Under the pieces are notes generated by a model. That model worked only from the letters and a program-made list of their open reading frames with translations, ran no database searches and was not told the DNA's origin. This document shows, piece after piece, positions 12,121-23,796 of a stretch of DNA of 64,000 nucleotides. How positions within the stretch are numbered: the first letter of the stretch is position 1; each line of letters opens with the position of its first letter. The position numbers were made by a program, and so were the translations under genes. The stretch is taken from assembly GCA_033977485.1 (NCBI GenBank), contig CM066988.1, forward strand, positions 7,729,501 to 7,793,500, in the 5' to 3' direction. The stretch is from Hydrangea macrophylla (lineage: Eukaryota > Streptophyta > Magnoliopsida > Cornales > Hydrangeaceae).

Positions 12121-15100
12121 TGTGGACACCGGAAGTGGACTACTTCTCTTGTTCGAGATTGTTTTGAAAAAGGAAAAGAAAAGGTCTGTTGAAAATAGAT
12201 ACAGAGTCGCCACTTGGTCTTTAAGGAACCAAGAAACCTAATTTTGACTCACCCAAATGGATAAAGGGCACCGGCCCTTCATAACCAAAGAACTTGGTTC
12301 GGGGTTTTGGTATGAGAGAGGAAGGAGCCTTTGTCGCGACTAAAACACCCTCAACTCGCCCCGTCTTTCGACGGGCCTCAATTAGCATCCAAATAATCAT
12401 CTTATACTATGTTTGGTTCTATAATTAATACTATGATAGTATATTACATCACATAAGAAACTTGAAATGGAAGATCTAAAGATAAAATATCATTCATAAG
12501 ATCTAAGCCAATTATCACACAATGCAAAGTGAAAGATCACACAAAACAAACCTAGGAAAAATCGTCTAATCACATATCAAGTAATAAAGTTTCCCTAATC
12601 TAAAGGGGACATGAATGGTTCTTGAAACAAATAATCAAAGAATTAGAGTATGCTTAACAAACTAGAATGATGCATGTTAATTTTGAGAAAAAGAAGATTT
12701 TCTCAATCCCCGGGACGGATGAGAAAGGACGATTAGATCGAGGGGAAGCATGAACGTGTGATCATGATCATTCCTTATAATCTTCTTAGATTAAGAGTTA
12801 CAAAAACTCCAAATCTTGCATGAATGCAATGCATGTATCTAAAATGTGCCAAGGTTGTAGTGTGCTTTGTGTTCATGGATTCCTAGATTGACTTAGATGT
12901 CTAAAATGTTTATAAATGGATGAATGAAATAAACATGGGATATGTACAAATGTAGTATGAAGTACTTCCTAAGATATAAACTAATTTGGAATGCATATGA
13001 GCATCAAATCAAAGAATGAGAGTTGAAATGTGCTTGCTGTGAATAGTGGACAGAATAGTAGCATGATCTTTTGGAATTTGAAAAGAGGGGTTAGGAATGT
13101 TTTTAATGCATGATTGTTTATGGAGATGTTCCTTATTGTGTCTAGAACACAAACCAAAAGGCCAATCTTGAATAGCTATCACAGATTGAGAGAAATCATA
13201 TAAACAATGAAGGTCACTCAGAAACAGAGTCCGTACCGTCGACTGAAATGTTGAAAAATCTTAGAAAATGAAAACGAATGATCTAGAGGCCCATTTTATA
13301 CAAAGCGTTCCCTAAGACATTGAAGTTTAAGGGAAAAATAAGTTATGACCACCCCTTTTGGAAAAGTGTTTCTGGAAAACAAGTTGAAGGTGGACCTAGC
13401 TGCTGTGACATCAAAAACAGAATGTCTAGAGAAAATGTTTGGATCCAAATGGACCATTTTCAAATATTTCCAAGTCAAACAAAAATTCGTGGGTATTCTC
13501 TAATGAGTTAGGAAGACTTTCCAAGTGGTCTTACATTTATACATTGAGTATTGAACTCAAACTAATTCCTTGAAGTTAAATGACTCACTGTTTTGAGGGT
13601 TTTGAGAAAAACAAAGTTTATTTCTTGGAATCAAAATGAGGGGTTTAAGAGTGGGAGTTTTGACATAGGGGTTTTGAAAGTATACTTCCAGAACTTGGAT
13701 TAATATTCTAACCACTTGGAATATCAATTCCTAACTTATTTCAAGAACTTCCCAAGTATTTGCAAAACATGGTTTTATTTGGAAACCAAACTCAAGAGTC
13801 TATGGGAGTATGATACATGAGAGGATAGATGATACATGATATGATATAGCATGCTAAATGTGGTAAAGAACATGTGCATGGGATATGGGTTCATCTAGAT
13901 ACAAGAGAGTGTTGCATCAAAGTGTGAAAGCCAAAAAGTGAAATGCCGTGAATAGTGGACAGACTGTATGCATTACTTTGTAACATTATAATGGGAGGTC
14001 AAATGTGCCTAGGAAAATGTGAGAAAAATCAGAGATCATCCTTATTATGTCTAGAAAATAACCCAAAAAGCCAAACATCAATATCTATCACAGATTAAAA
14101 GAAATAAATCAGATTGTACACATGACTCAGAAACAAAAGTTGCGCTGTTGACTGATTTTGTATGATATTTAATAAATTAAATAAAAGGTTTATGATGACC
14201 GATTATATACCAAAAGATTCCTAAGACACCCAAGTTTTATAAAAAAAATAGAAAAGATATATGTACAGTGACGAAAATATCCAGAATAAGTGCAAGAAGT
14301 TGGGTGAACATTCTGTGAGAACAGAGGCAGATTATGAATATGAACTTCTCACATCCAAACAAATACTTTCACATCTCTATAATTGATGGGAAAAATTGGG
14401 GACAAACTATGATGTCTTAGGAAGATTTTCCAAGTGGTTTCATCATCATAACTCAAGTATTTAATTGAAAACAAATCTTTGAATCTGAACAGCTCACTGT
14501 TTTGGATCATTCTTGAAGAAAATGGATTTGAGTTTTGAAATAGAGTTTGAGTTCTTGATTGGGGGTTTTGAAATAGATGTTCAAAGCATGAACTTAAACT
14601 CTTGAGATGACCATGTGACCACTTAGAATCTCATCCAACCTTGAATCATCAAAGAACTCCCAATATTATTTGCACAAACATAGTTTTGTTTGAGAATATG
14701 GCTTCAAGAATACATATGAATGTATTGAAGGTAAAATCATCATCCATCAAACATGTCTTTGAGGTCAAGAGCTACTATCCATAAGGATTCACTCTCCTCA
14801 AACAACATGTCATCTAGATGATGATGAACAACTAAATAATCAAAGAAAAGTAAAAAAGAAATGAGGTTAAGAGAGAGATGAACATCAAAGTAAACAAGCA
14901 TTCAAATAGCAATCAATAGTTGATAATCATTGATATATTGGACTTGTAGCTTGGTGTTTCACTCATATGTGGTGACATTTGGACATGGAAGTAGCTTCCT
15001 ATCTCATGAATACTCAAGAATGGTGGTGAAAGAAATATTTCGATGATGGAAGTTTTGATAGCAAACTCAAAGAAAACTCACTTTGATGGAGAAAATAGAA

Positions 15101-16305
15101 GAAGAAGACTACTTCTTCTCTTTCTCTCTCTATATTTCTCTAGAGTTTCTTCCTAAGCTCTCTCTAAGCTTCTATGTCTCTCCTCTAAATGGAAGTAAAT
15201 GGCTTCTTTTATAGGCAAAGGAGGGGTGGTAAATGGAGTTTTAAAAAGTTTAAAATGGTCTCCCATTGGTCCAAAATAAGCTGGGAACCAAAACTACGTC
15301 GTTTTGATTTCTAATATATCAAATTGGACCCCCAAAATAAATTACAAAAATATACTGTTCTGGAGGAGAGTGCCGCGGCGGCACTGGGCCTGTGCCGCGG
15401 AAGCAGTGGGCCAGTGCCGCGGCGGCAGTGCTCCTCCTTCGTCCAGATAATGCTGTTTAGGCCCCCTGAAGTTCCGGTATTCGCGAAAAGGCCCTATTTC
15501 GTCCGAAATTCACAGAAAATGCATACGAACTCCGAATTGAGGTTGTGATATACCATTAGAAAGGTAATGGAGTCTACTTTATATAAACAATAGTTCGGGG
15601 ATAGGTCACTTTGAAATGTTTTGCGGTATTCGCGATAAAAGCCGATTTGATCGCCTTTTTTGCCTTAGGAAATTCATAATAAATTCGTTTTAAATCCAGA
15701 AATTATGTGCGATGTACCGTTGGAAAGCTATTGACCTCTAGTATCCATGAAAAATGTTTGAAAATTGTTTTGGTGCCCTGGTTCCAAAGTCAAATTCTGG
15801 TCAAACTGGTCAAACTTGGGATTCCCGGGAAGTTCTGGAAACCTCCGGGAGTTCCCGGGAGCTGATGTTTTCGCTCGATTTTCTTTTAGAACTTGTTTTA
15901 ACACTTTTCTCATGATTTAAAATGATTTCGGTGAATTCGGACGATTTCGGTCAAACTTGGTCAAACCTGGTCAAACCTTGGTCAAACCTGGTCAAACCTT
16001 GGTCAAACCGGTCAACGGGGACTTTCCGGGAACTTCCGGGACTTCCGGGGGTCTCTGGGAGCTGACGATTTCATCCAATTTTTCTTAAAAACTCATTTTA
16101 TCACTTTTCTTACGACGTAGCATGTTTTCAGAACTTTGGGACCAAATCTGGGAGTTTTCGGGCTTTCAGGGGCATTTTGGTCATTCTGAGCATTCTGAGA
16201 GATAGAGCTGACTTCCGAGAGTCCTTTTGAGTCTTTTACGATCATTGTGAACCACCAAGCTATGGGTCTCCTAAATCTGATAGCCGAAAAAATGGGGTGT
16301 CTACA
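12121..16305 (-). repeat. 3' LTR of element B (4185 bp)
   Basis: Plus-strand ends TGTGGACACC and GTGTCTACA. It is about 0.9 kb longer than the A and H LTRs because two related central segments stand in tandem: 13030-13930 (H type) and 13940-14850 (A type). It also carries three GC-palindrome units (15369-15432), a cluster of TTTGACC motifs on the minus strand (15949-16016) and the PBS-like 11-mer at 12202-12212. Confidence 0.93.
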
Positions 16306-16321
16306 GTTTGCCCCTCTTTGG
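16306..16321 (-). other. Polypurine tract of element B
   Basis: On the minus strand CCAAAGAGGGGCAAAC lies directly before the 3' LTR. It is identical to the tract before the H 3' LTR (55878-55893). Confidence 0.88.
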
Positions 16322-17040
16322 CATGAACTTGCGAGGCAACGCATGTCGCAAGCGAGTGCCAAAGATTTGAAGAGACAGGACTTTTTGGAGGCTAAAGATT
16401 TAGGATAAAAACGTTGCAAAAGATGCAATGAAGAAAAAAAAGAAAGATGCTGAGGTCAGTGCTGGTCGTGCTCTGCGTGAGCTGCCTACGTATCCCAAGG
16501 GGAATCAGACCAGGACGTAGTTCAGGGCAAAAAGGAATAAATCACACATGCACATACACAACAATCAGGCGGATGCTATGCTATAAGAGTGATATGCAAT
16601 GCATGGATGTGATATGAATTGTGTCATGAGTCCTATCATGTCTAGTGTTATGACTCTAGTATGAGCAAGTGCTGTGGGGTGTGCCACTCCGAGTGGCTGG
16701 TGTTGTGCTAGTGTTTGCGACTGTGATGTGGTGGATGACTCGGATAAGGACAGCAAGGTTTAGAAGACTCTGGGTCTAGGGGCAAACTTCTGGAATTACG
16801 GGAAGTGTGCTTTACAAGCGAATGGGATCGGATGTGGGGTCTTTGAGGATGACAACTAAAGATAACCCATAGGTGAGGAAGTTCATGATAACCGACAGTT
16901 TTATAATAACCAAAGCGAGGAGGCTCATAATAGGTAGCTCACGATAATTGACAGGTGAGATAACCGGAGTGAAGAAGCTCGCGATAAGTGAGGAAACTCA
17001 TGATGACTGACAGGTGAGAAAGCTCATGATAATCAGTGGA
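16322..17040 (-). other. Subterminal 3' region of element B
   Basis: Noncoding sequence, similar on the opposite strand to 55380-55877 of element H, including the GCCTACGTATCCC motif near 16482 that also occurs in the post-pol repeats. No gene is seen. Confidence 0.6.
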
Positions 17041-18322
17041 CACGGATCCTTGAATTGCGAATAGACAGTGCTTGCCCTGGGAATTCGGGTGATTCGATTG
17101 CGGGTGATGTTTTCAATCGTTGGCCGATCCTTATGATGACAAAGTCCGGAGAATTGGTTCGGACTTCTGTTATCTTCTGCTGGGATGGTAGGGGACTCTC
17201 TGAGAATCTCTCTTCAATTCTTGACCTAAAACCAGGATCCATCTCTGAATCTCTCGTAGTTGGTCAGATTTTGTAATGCTCAATCCAAAAGAGCCGATTA
17301 GGGACTTCGGGAGCTGATGGACTCTCTAAGAATCTCTCTTCAATTCTTGACCTAGAACCAGGATCCATCTCTGAATCTCTCGTGGTTGGTCAGATCTCGC
17401 AATGCTCAATCCAAAAGAGCCGGTTAGGGCCTATCGGTTTCTGTCCTCGGGGGATGATGTAGGGTTCTCGGAGAATCTCTTTTGGCGCTCAATCCAAGAG
17501 GGCCGGTCAGGGCCTCAAGGAGCTGGTATCTATCTGTTTCTGTCCTCGGGCGATGATGTAGGGTTCTCGGAGAATTTCTTTTGGCACTTAATCCAAGGGG
17601 GCCGGTCAGGGCCTCCGGGAGCTGGTATCTATCGGTTTCTGTCCTCGGGGGATGATGTAGGGTTCTCGGAGAATCTCTTTTGACGCTCAATCCAAGGGGG
17701 CTGGTCAGGGCCTCCGGGAGCTGGTATCTATCGGTTTCTGTCCTCGGGGGATGATGTAGGGTTCTCGGAGAATCTCTTTTGGCGCTCAATCCAAGAGGGC
17801 CGGTCAGGGCCTCCGGGAGCTGGTATCTATCGGTTTCTGTCCTCGGGGGATTATGTAGGGTTCTTAGAGAATCTCTTTTGGCGCTCAATCCAAGAGGGCC
17901 GGTCAGGGCCTCCGGGAGCTGGTATCTATCGGTTTCTATCCTCGGGGGATGATGTAGGGTTCTCGGAGAATCTCTTTTGGCGCTCAATCTAAGAGGGTCG
18001 GTCAGGGCCTCCGGGAGCTTGTATCTATCGGTTTCTGTCCTCGGGGGATGATGTAGGGTTCTCGGAGAATCTCTTTTGGCGCTCAATCCAAGAGGGTCGG
18101 TCAGGGCCTCAGGGAGCTGGTATCTATCGGTTTCTGTCCTCGGGGGATGATGTAGGGTTCTCGGAGAATCTCTTTTGGCGCTCAATTCAAGAGGGCCGGT
18201 CAGGGCCTCCGGGAGCTGGTATCTATCAATTTCTGTCCTCGGGGGGGATGATGTAGGGTTCTCGGAGAATCTCTTTTGGCGCTCAATCCAAGAGGGCCGG
18301 TCAGGGCCTCCGGGAGCTGAAG
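17041..18322 (-). repeat. 99-bp tandem array of element B
   Basis: The landmark AGGGTTCTCGG recurs at 17461, 17560, 17659, 17758, 17857, 17956, 18055 and 18154, exactly 99 bp apart, then at 18255 (a 2-bp G insertion). Longer, more diverged units come first at 17041-17400. Because 99 is divisible by three, long frames stay open in the array (for example 17424-18185 on the minus strand) as 33-residue repeats. I treat these as repeat artefacts. The longer 155-bp form of the same monomer occurs in element H (54487-55180). Confidence 0.93.
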
Positions 18323-18430
18323 GATAATGTACTCTGCTAGGAAGAAGGAAATACGTCTTTTAAATGGGAGTCAAGGTATCATTCTATTTGTGACAGAGAT
18401 GATTTGCGGTGTTTTGACACTTATGGAGGG

Positions 18431-19118
18431 TGATAATCAGTAGCAACTTATGGACTTATGTTGCTAGAAGAAAGGAAGATCATCAACAGCCACTCATGGA
18501 CTTATGTTGCATGAAGAAATATGAAAGATCAACAGCCACTCATGGACTTATGTTGCTAGGTGAAAGGAGGATCATCAACAGCCACTCATGGACTTATGTT
18601 GCATGAAGAAAGATGATAGATCAACAGCCACTCATGGACTTATGTTGCTAGGAGAAAAGAAGATCATCAACAGCCACTCATGGACTTATGTTGCATGAAG
18701 AAAGATGAAAGATAAACAGCCACTCATGGACTTATGTTGCAAGGAGAAAGGAAGATCATCAACAGCCACTCATGGACTTATGTTGCATGAAGAAAGATGA
18801 AAGATCAACAGCCGCTCATGGACTTATGTTGCAAGGAGAAAGGAAGATCATCAACAGCCACTCATGGACTTATGTTGCATGAAGAAAGACGGAAGTTCAA
18901 CAGCCACTCATGGACTTATGTTGCAAGGAGAAAGGAAGATCATCAACAGCCACTCATGGACTTATGTTGCATGAAGAAAGATGAAAGATCAACAGCCACT
19001 CATGGACTTATGTTGCAAGGAGAAAAGAAGATCATCAACAGCCACTCATGGACTTATGTTGCATGAAGAAAGATGAAAGATCAACAGCCACTCATGGACT
19101 TATGTTGCATGAAGAAAG
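18431..19118 (-). repeat. 46-bp tandem array with 92-bp dimer structure
   Basis: CAGCCACTCATGGACTTATG recurs every 46 bp (18487, 18533, 18579, 18625 and on), about 15 units. Spacers alternate between an ATGAAGAAAGATGAAAGATCAA type and an AAGGAGAAAGGAAGATCATCAA type, giving a 92-bp higher-order unit. Confidence 0.92.
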
Positions 19119-19640
19119 ATGATTAGCTTTTGGCAGTTTGGAAAGGGATGAAATCTTCCCCAAGTTTTGACGCTTCTCATGCTGACGCCTTGACCGGTGA
19201 GTAATGGTGTTTGGTACTCCTGCTTGTATTGGCATGCTCTTTATAACTTGATTTGAAAATTTATTGGTCACTGTTGATTTACACATTTGAGACTACAACA
19301 GACTCAAAAACTTGACAGACATTGACGCACGAGGACGACACATTTGACACCAAAATGAAACAAGGTCGACTTGCCAAAACTTAATGTGCTTTTGTCATAA
19401 ATGATGTACCATTTCTCTTTTGTGTTTACTTCTCTCCTTAACGTGGCATCACTTTGATGGTGAATCTTATTTTTGAAAATTCCTCCCTACTGATCTAATC
19501 AATTTCCTTGCTTCTCTCAAGATGTGCTTTGAATTAGTGCCTTAGCTTATGGAATGAAAGACGCTCCATTTCCATCTGTTCAAGACAATGTTTGTGACTT
19601 GAAGGCTTACCATTGGTGTATAGGGTTCAGGTGGCAAACG
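19119..19640 (-). other. Noncoding spacer in element B
   Basis: Single-copy sequence between two arrays. I see no gene or further repeat. Confidence 0.5.
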
Positions 19641-19860
19641 AAGTTTGCCCCTAGTTTGAAGGGCATGAAGTGGGATCGGTAGGCAAACGAGGCAAATGAC
19701 CGAAGTTTGCCCCTAGTTTGGAGGAAGGTTCATTGGAGGTTTTGGGCAAACGAGGTAGGTGACCGAAGTTTGCCCCTTGTGTGAAGGGTAGATAGTAAAA
19801 GTCAGGCAAACGAGGCGGGTAGCCGAAGTTTGCCCCTAGTGTGGAAGGTGATTTTCTGGC
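19641..19860 (-). repeat. PPT-like tandem repeats of element B
   Basis: About four units of about 60 bp. On the element strand each carries CTAGGGGCAAACTTCGG or a near copy, next to a GCCTCGTTTGCCT motif. The core GGGGCAAACT is the same decamer that spans the true polypurine tract and the first LTR base. Matching repeats are in H at 49985-50140. Confidence 0.8.
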
Positions 19861-20039
19861 TTGAGGCATGGACCGTGACTTTAATCTCTCAAATGCTCAT
19901 AACTTTTGCCTAGGCACCAGTGAGGTGACCTAGCAAGCTCTTTTCTCTCTTTTGTTATTGCTCACCTTGGATTTAACTCTAATTTTTGCCTAGGCGTCCT
20001 TTCGGATTTTCGACCTAGCTAGCCATCCTTCTTTTTTTC

Positions 20040-20230
20040 TTTTTTGAAAGTCTGCCTACGTACCCCCAAGTGGGGATCAGGTCCAACGTAGTTCGGGCAT
20101 GGTTGGGAAGAAGCGGGTTGATTGTTGGGTAGGTGGGGTGACCGAACCGATGCGGTTGCCTATGTATCCCCGAGTGGGAATCAGGTCGAGCGTAGTTAAA
20201 GGCAGGGCTTGAAAGAAATTGGATATGAGG
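20040..20230 (-). repeat. TACGTAGGCA repeats of element B (two units)
   Basis: Two units with the landmarks AACTACG..., GACCTGAT, GGGGATACGTAGGCA and GGTTCGGTC on the minus strand. The same repeat occurs three times after pol in H and four times in G, so it marks the post-pol position although B has no pol. Confidence 0.82.
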
Positions 20231-21366
20231 GTTTCTCAAACCAATCGTCATATAAGTTCAAACTTGAGCCACTTATGGTAGCTTTGAATAAAAGGATTCA
20301 GTTTCAATCTCCCTTTCTTTTATTTTTCTTTTTGTTTTTGTTTTGTTTTGAGGATTGATCCTTTTCACTTTCGCCTAGCCAGTCAATTTTGCTTTTTAAT
20401 GTAGTCGATTCTTGTGAGATCTTTCAATCGTAATCTCAGAATTCCAGAATGTGCATATCAGCTCTCAGAATTTATGTGTGGTCATTCCGTGCCGTTTGAA
20501 ATGTGATCTTGGCACGTTCTTAAGATGTATCTTGAAGCGTATGATTCTCTCATCAAAATTTTCTCCAACATTTTGACTGGCTAGGGTCAGATTTTGGAAA
20601 TCAACACCTTTTTCAGCTCTAACTTTTGCCTAGGTGCCCTTTCGGGTTTTCAACCTAGCGAGCTTTTTCTTTTCTTTTCTTTTCTTTTCTTTTTCTTTCC
20701 CTTTTTTTTTTAAAGTGGAGATGAAACTCACTGAAATGTTTGGCTACCATCAAGGGCTAAGTTTGCATTGCTTTCAATCGGACAGATTGCGTGGCTCCCA
20801 ATTGGATTGGGCTTAAGGCTTTGAAACGGTGGAAAAAGGGTGTTGGGTAAGCACCAAGTCAGTCTCAAGTATGTCTTTTCAAGATTTGAGCAAAAGCATC
20901 TTTTAAATTCTTAAAGTAAGACTATTCAATTCTCGGCTCTTCATCGGTGTCGGCGCAAGATTGACTTCGACCTTTCAGGATTTTTTGTTTGAATAAAAAA
21001 AAAATTACCCCTTTTTTTTTAGCATAGTAATATCCATGGTAATTTGAAAAGTGACACTTCAGTTCAGCGATTCATGCATCTATGACTAGGCACATCAGAT
21101 TAGGCAAAATGAGACTTCATTCCATCAGTAGAGGAGGATTACAGACTCATTAACAACTCAATGACAGACAGACTCGATCACAAGAATAAACATACAACAG
21201 ACTTGACTAGACTCGACCTGGTCTCAAATGGAATGTCACAGTGACTCGCTTATTCTTTTTATTTCTCTTTTTTTTAAGAGCATCTTCATTTGGTTTTCTA
21301 ACAAGAGTCCAAACACCATCACTTCACCAGCACAGGTTCAACATTCATGGGCCTCAGCGAAGAGGA
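20231..21366 (-). other. Noncoding region specific to the pol-less elements (B copy)
   Basis: Occupies the place of pol. It matches 61631-62720 of G (opposite strand) and, in its last 350 bases, 1-355 of A. I find no counterpart in H apart from the short CTCGCTAGGTTGAAAA...GCCTAGGC motif (20620-20670). It contains pyrimidine-rich tracts (20667-20712, 21253-21278) and no supported gene. Confidence 0.7.
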
Positions 21367-22182
21367 TTATTCGAGCAATTGGTCCAAGCCAAGATAGGAG
21401 ATGGCATTAGGATGGGGTGCATCCTCTATGAGATTTTGAATGTCATGGCGGAGGCGAATGCACTGATCGGTGGCATGGCCTAGATTTTGGTGGTAAGCAC
21501 ATTGTAGGCTCATGTTGTAGTGAGAGGGTATGGGATCCGGTAGTGGTTTGTGAGGGAGGAGTTGCAGGTGGCCCTTTTTGAGTAGGTGGTCTAAGGCTGT
21601 GGAGAGGGGAATATCAAGTCTGGAGAATTTGTGAGGGCCTTTAGGGCGATTTGGTGGAATGGACTGGTATGGACGGAGAGAGTAGGCCCTTGGTTGGTGG
21701 TTAGGTGCATGGATATCTGGGGAGTCTAGGGAGTAGTTGGGTCCCTTGGACTGGTGTTGGGGTTCATTATTTCTGAACTTTCCTTCTCTGATGGCATCCT
21801 TTATTCTGGTGAGCTTGTCAAGAGCTTCTTGATCCAAACTATGTATCCAAAGATCAGCTAATTTTCCAAACCATTCAGTACAAGGTGCTGGCTGGGAAGA
21901 TAGCAGAATCGAGGGTGGTGGGTTAGCCAAATGCCGTATCATATCTGTCATTTCCGCAAGCTCGTCCCTAATCTTCTCAACAGCAGGTTCCATAGCGGTC
22001 ATTCTAGCATCCATAGTTATTCTGATTAGTTGATCATTCGGTGTATGAGTCCAAGCGGAGTGAATGCGGACTTCTGGTATCATTTTCTCAAGAAATCCTA
22101 GGACCTGGGTGAGGTGATCCGAAAGCTGAGTCATAGTGGTTCTCATCTTGGTGACTCGAGTTTCCAAGCTTTTGTGATCCAT
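21367..22182 (-). CDS. gag: Reduced Gag of element B (272 aa)
   Basis: The ATG at 22182 starts a frame whose first 30 residues align with the coiled-coil-like N-terminus of the A and H Gags. Upstream codons to 22398 are open but show no similarity, so I prefer the internal ATG. The capsid core (the RFDG block and the RW-type motif) is missing; a short unrelated or much-changed segment stands in its place. The C-terminal half is kept: a basic/proline-rich stretch, a LxxALDHLLKKGHLQLL helix, and the knuckle-like C-x2-H-x4-GH-x4-C followed by LRHDIQ. Such a protein could not build a capsid alone but could still bind element RNA. No stop interrupts it. Confidence 0.75.
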   Translation of the reverse strand: MDHKSLETRVTKMRTTMTQLSDHLTQVLGFLEKMIPEVRIHSAWTHTPNDQLIRITMDARMTAMEPAVEKIRDELAEMTDMIRHLANPPPSILLSSQPAPCTEWFGKLADLWIHSLDQEALDKLTRIKDAIREGKFRNNEPQHQSKGPNYSLDSPDIHAPNHQPRAYSLRPYQSIPPNRPKGPHKFSRLDIPLSTALDHLLKKGHLQLLPHKPLPDPIPSHYNMSLQCAYHQNLGHATDQCIRLRHDIQNLIEDAPHPNAISYLGLDQLLE

Positions 22183-22499
22183 AGGTTTGCTTCCGGGAGG
22201 GCTATTAATCCCAAGAAGAAAATGTAGCAGGATGACGTTTAGGACCTGTGATGTCTTACAAATTGAAATGACAAGGATCAGACTCGGAGGATGAAGATCG
22301 ATGATCATGTAATGATGAGAAGGGATAGACTGTGTGGACTTATGAGATATATGTGCGTGCAAACTGACATGAATTGTGTATGCATATGAGACAAGCATAC
22401 AGATGCAAGCCCTATTCTATATGATGCCCCTACTTCTAACAGATAGCAGTCAAACAAATAAGGTCCTAGCCATACAGAGTGTGCTAACCTTACTTTCCA

Positions 22500-23170
22500 G
22501 TATGATCACCAAGGGATAACAAGGATTTCCGGGATACTTCGGGAATTTTGGATAGAGTTTCTGGGAGAAACATGGATTTGGAAGATTCAGAGAAATTTCT
22601 AGAAGTCATTTGAGTTTTTAGGAGAAATAGGGATTTCTGGTTGATTTGGACTGAGCTTCTAGGAGAAATTGGGAAATCAGAATTTCTGGGAGAAATTGGT
22701 ACATCTAGGCATTTTTGGGAAGTTTGGATGGAGTTGTTGGAAATTTTGGAAAATCATGGAGATTTGGATAGAGCTTATGGAAAACATGAAAACTCGGGTA
22801 AGTTGGACAGAGTTTCTACCGGAATTTCTGGGAGAAATTGAGATTTCTGGGTAATCTGAGAGATTTGGACAGAGCTTCTGGAAAAACAGGTATAACTGGG
22901 TAAGTCGGACAGAGTTTCTGGGAGAAACAAGTATATCGGAGTTTCTAAGAAAAATTGAGGTTTCTGGGTATTCTGGGGTAAGCAAGAATATCTGGGGGGA
23001 CATAAGTATATCGGAGTTTCTGGAAGAAATTGAGATTTCTGGGTAATTTGGGGAGAAATAGGGATTTCTAGGAATATGGGTGATTCGGACAGAGTTTCTA
23101 GGAGAAACAGGGATATCCTGATGAGTTGGGTAGAGTTTCTGGAAGAAATAGGGATATACGACGGGAATAG
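22500..23170 (-). repeat. Degenerate leader minisatellite of element B
   Basis: Irregular copies of the TTTCTGGGAGAAA...GG unit between leader and gag, homologous to the 51-bp array of H. Short frames inside it are not genes. Confidence 0.75.
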
Positions 23171-23775
23171 GTGATGATGGTGATCATACTGTCTAGCAAG
23201 TTTTCATACTCCTATGTCTCAGGATCAACAAACAAGGTTTGCGGTGTATATCTTTGTGAGCATGGAGCAGACATCCTTATCATGGTCCCTAGGCAAGTCA
23301 ACTCAATGTGATCACATGTGAGTGATTGCCTTGGGAATCATAAGAAAGAGGTTCTGTTCTATGCCACATAAGCGTCTACACCGCGCAGGTAATCCCGCCA
23401 GGGCATACAGTAGTTATATCACATTGTCCTATCTGAAAAGATAAATGAACAGTCCTATGAAAGGTTCTACAGGAATCTATATGCAAAGGCTGGGTTTAGT
23501 CAAAGAGGGTCCGCTGACGAGAGTTCCAATATACCGTCGGGGAGACAGTACGGAGGTTTTTACTCTTTTTGAAATACCTTGGAAGGTACAGTATCAACGG
23601 TGACTTGTGCCCTGGCACAGCAAGACCTGAACAATGTCAGCGCCGCGTTTCAGACACAGTCGAAGGGGGAAAATGCAAAGTGCAATGCGGTGAACCAGAC
23701 ACAGTAAAAAGATGATTTTAAGGATGCTTCTTATGAGTCAAACCTCTGTATTATTTTGTTTTAAAATAAAAAAAG
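23171..23775 (-). other. Conserved 5' leader of element B
   Basis: Noncoding; near-identical in layout to the leaders of A, G and H. Confidence 0.65.
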
Positions 23776-23793
23776 TCCCCAGCAGAGTCGCCA
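23776..23793 (-). other. Primer-binding site of element B
   Basis: TGGCGACTCTGCTGGGGA on the minus strand, three bases inside the 5' LTR. Confidence 0.9.
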
Positions 23794-23796
23794 GAT

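Noticed and set aside
17424..18185. 253-codon open frame on the minus strand with 33-residue repeats
   Set aside because: It is a by-product of the 99-bp array, whose unit is a multiple of three. Overlapping frames are open on the other strand too, and no start context or family is seen.
18431..19118. CRISPR-like regular repeats
   Set aside because: The spacers are two alternating, related sequences and not unique ones. The host is a plant and the array sits within a retrotransposon.
22183..22398. N-terminal extension of the element B gag frame
   Set aside because: The first 71 codons match untranslated sequence in A and H. Similarity to other Gags begins at the ATG at 22182.
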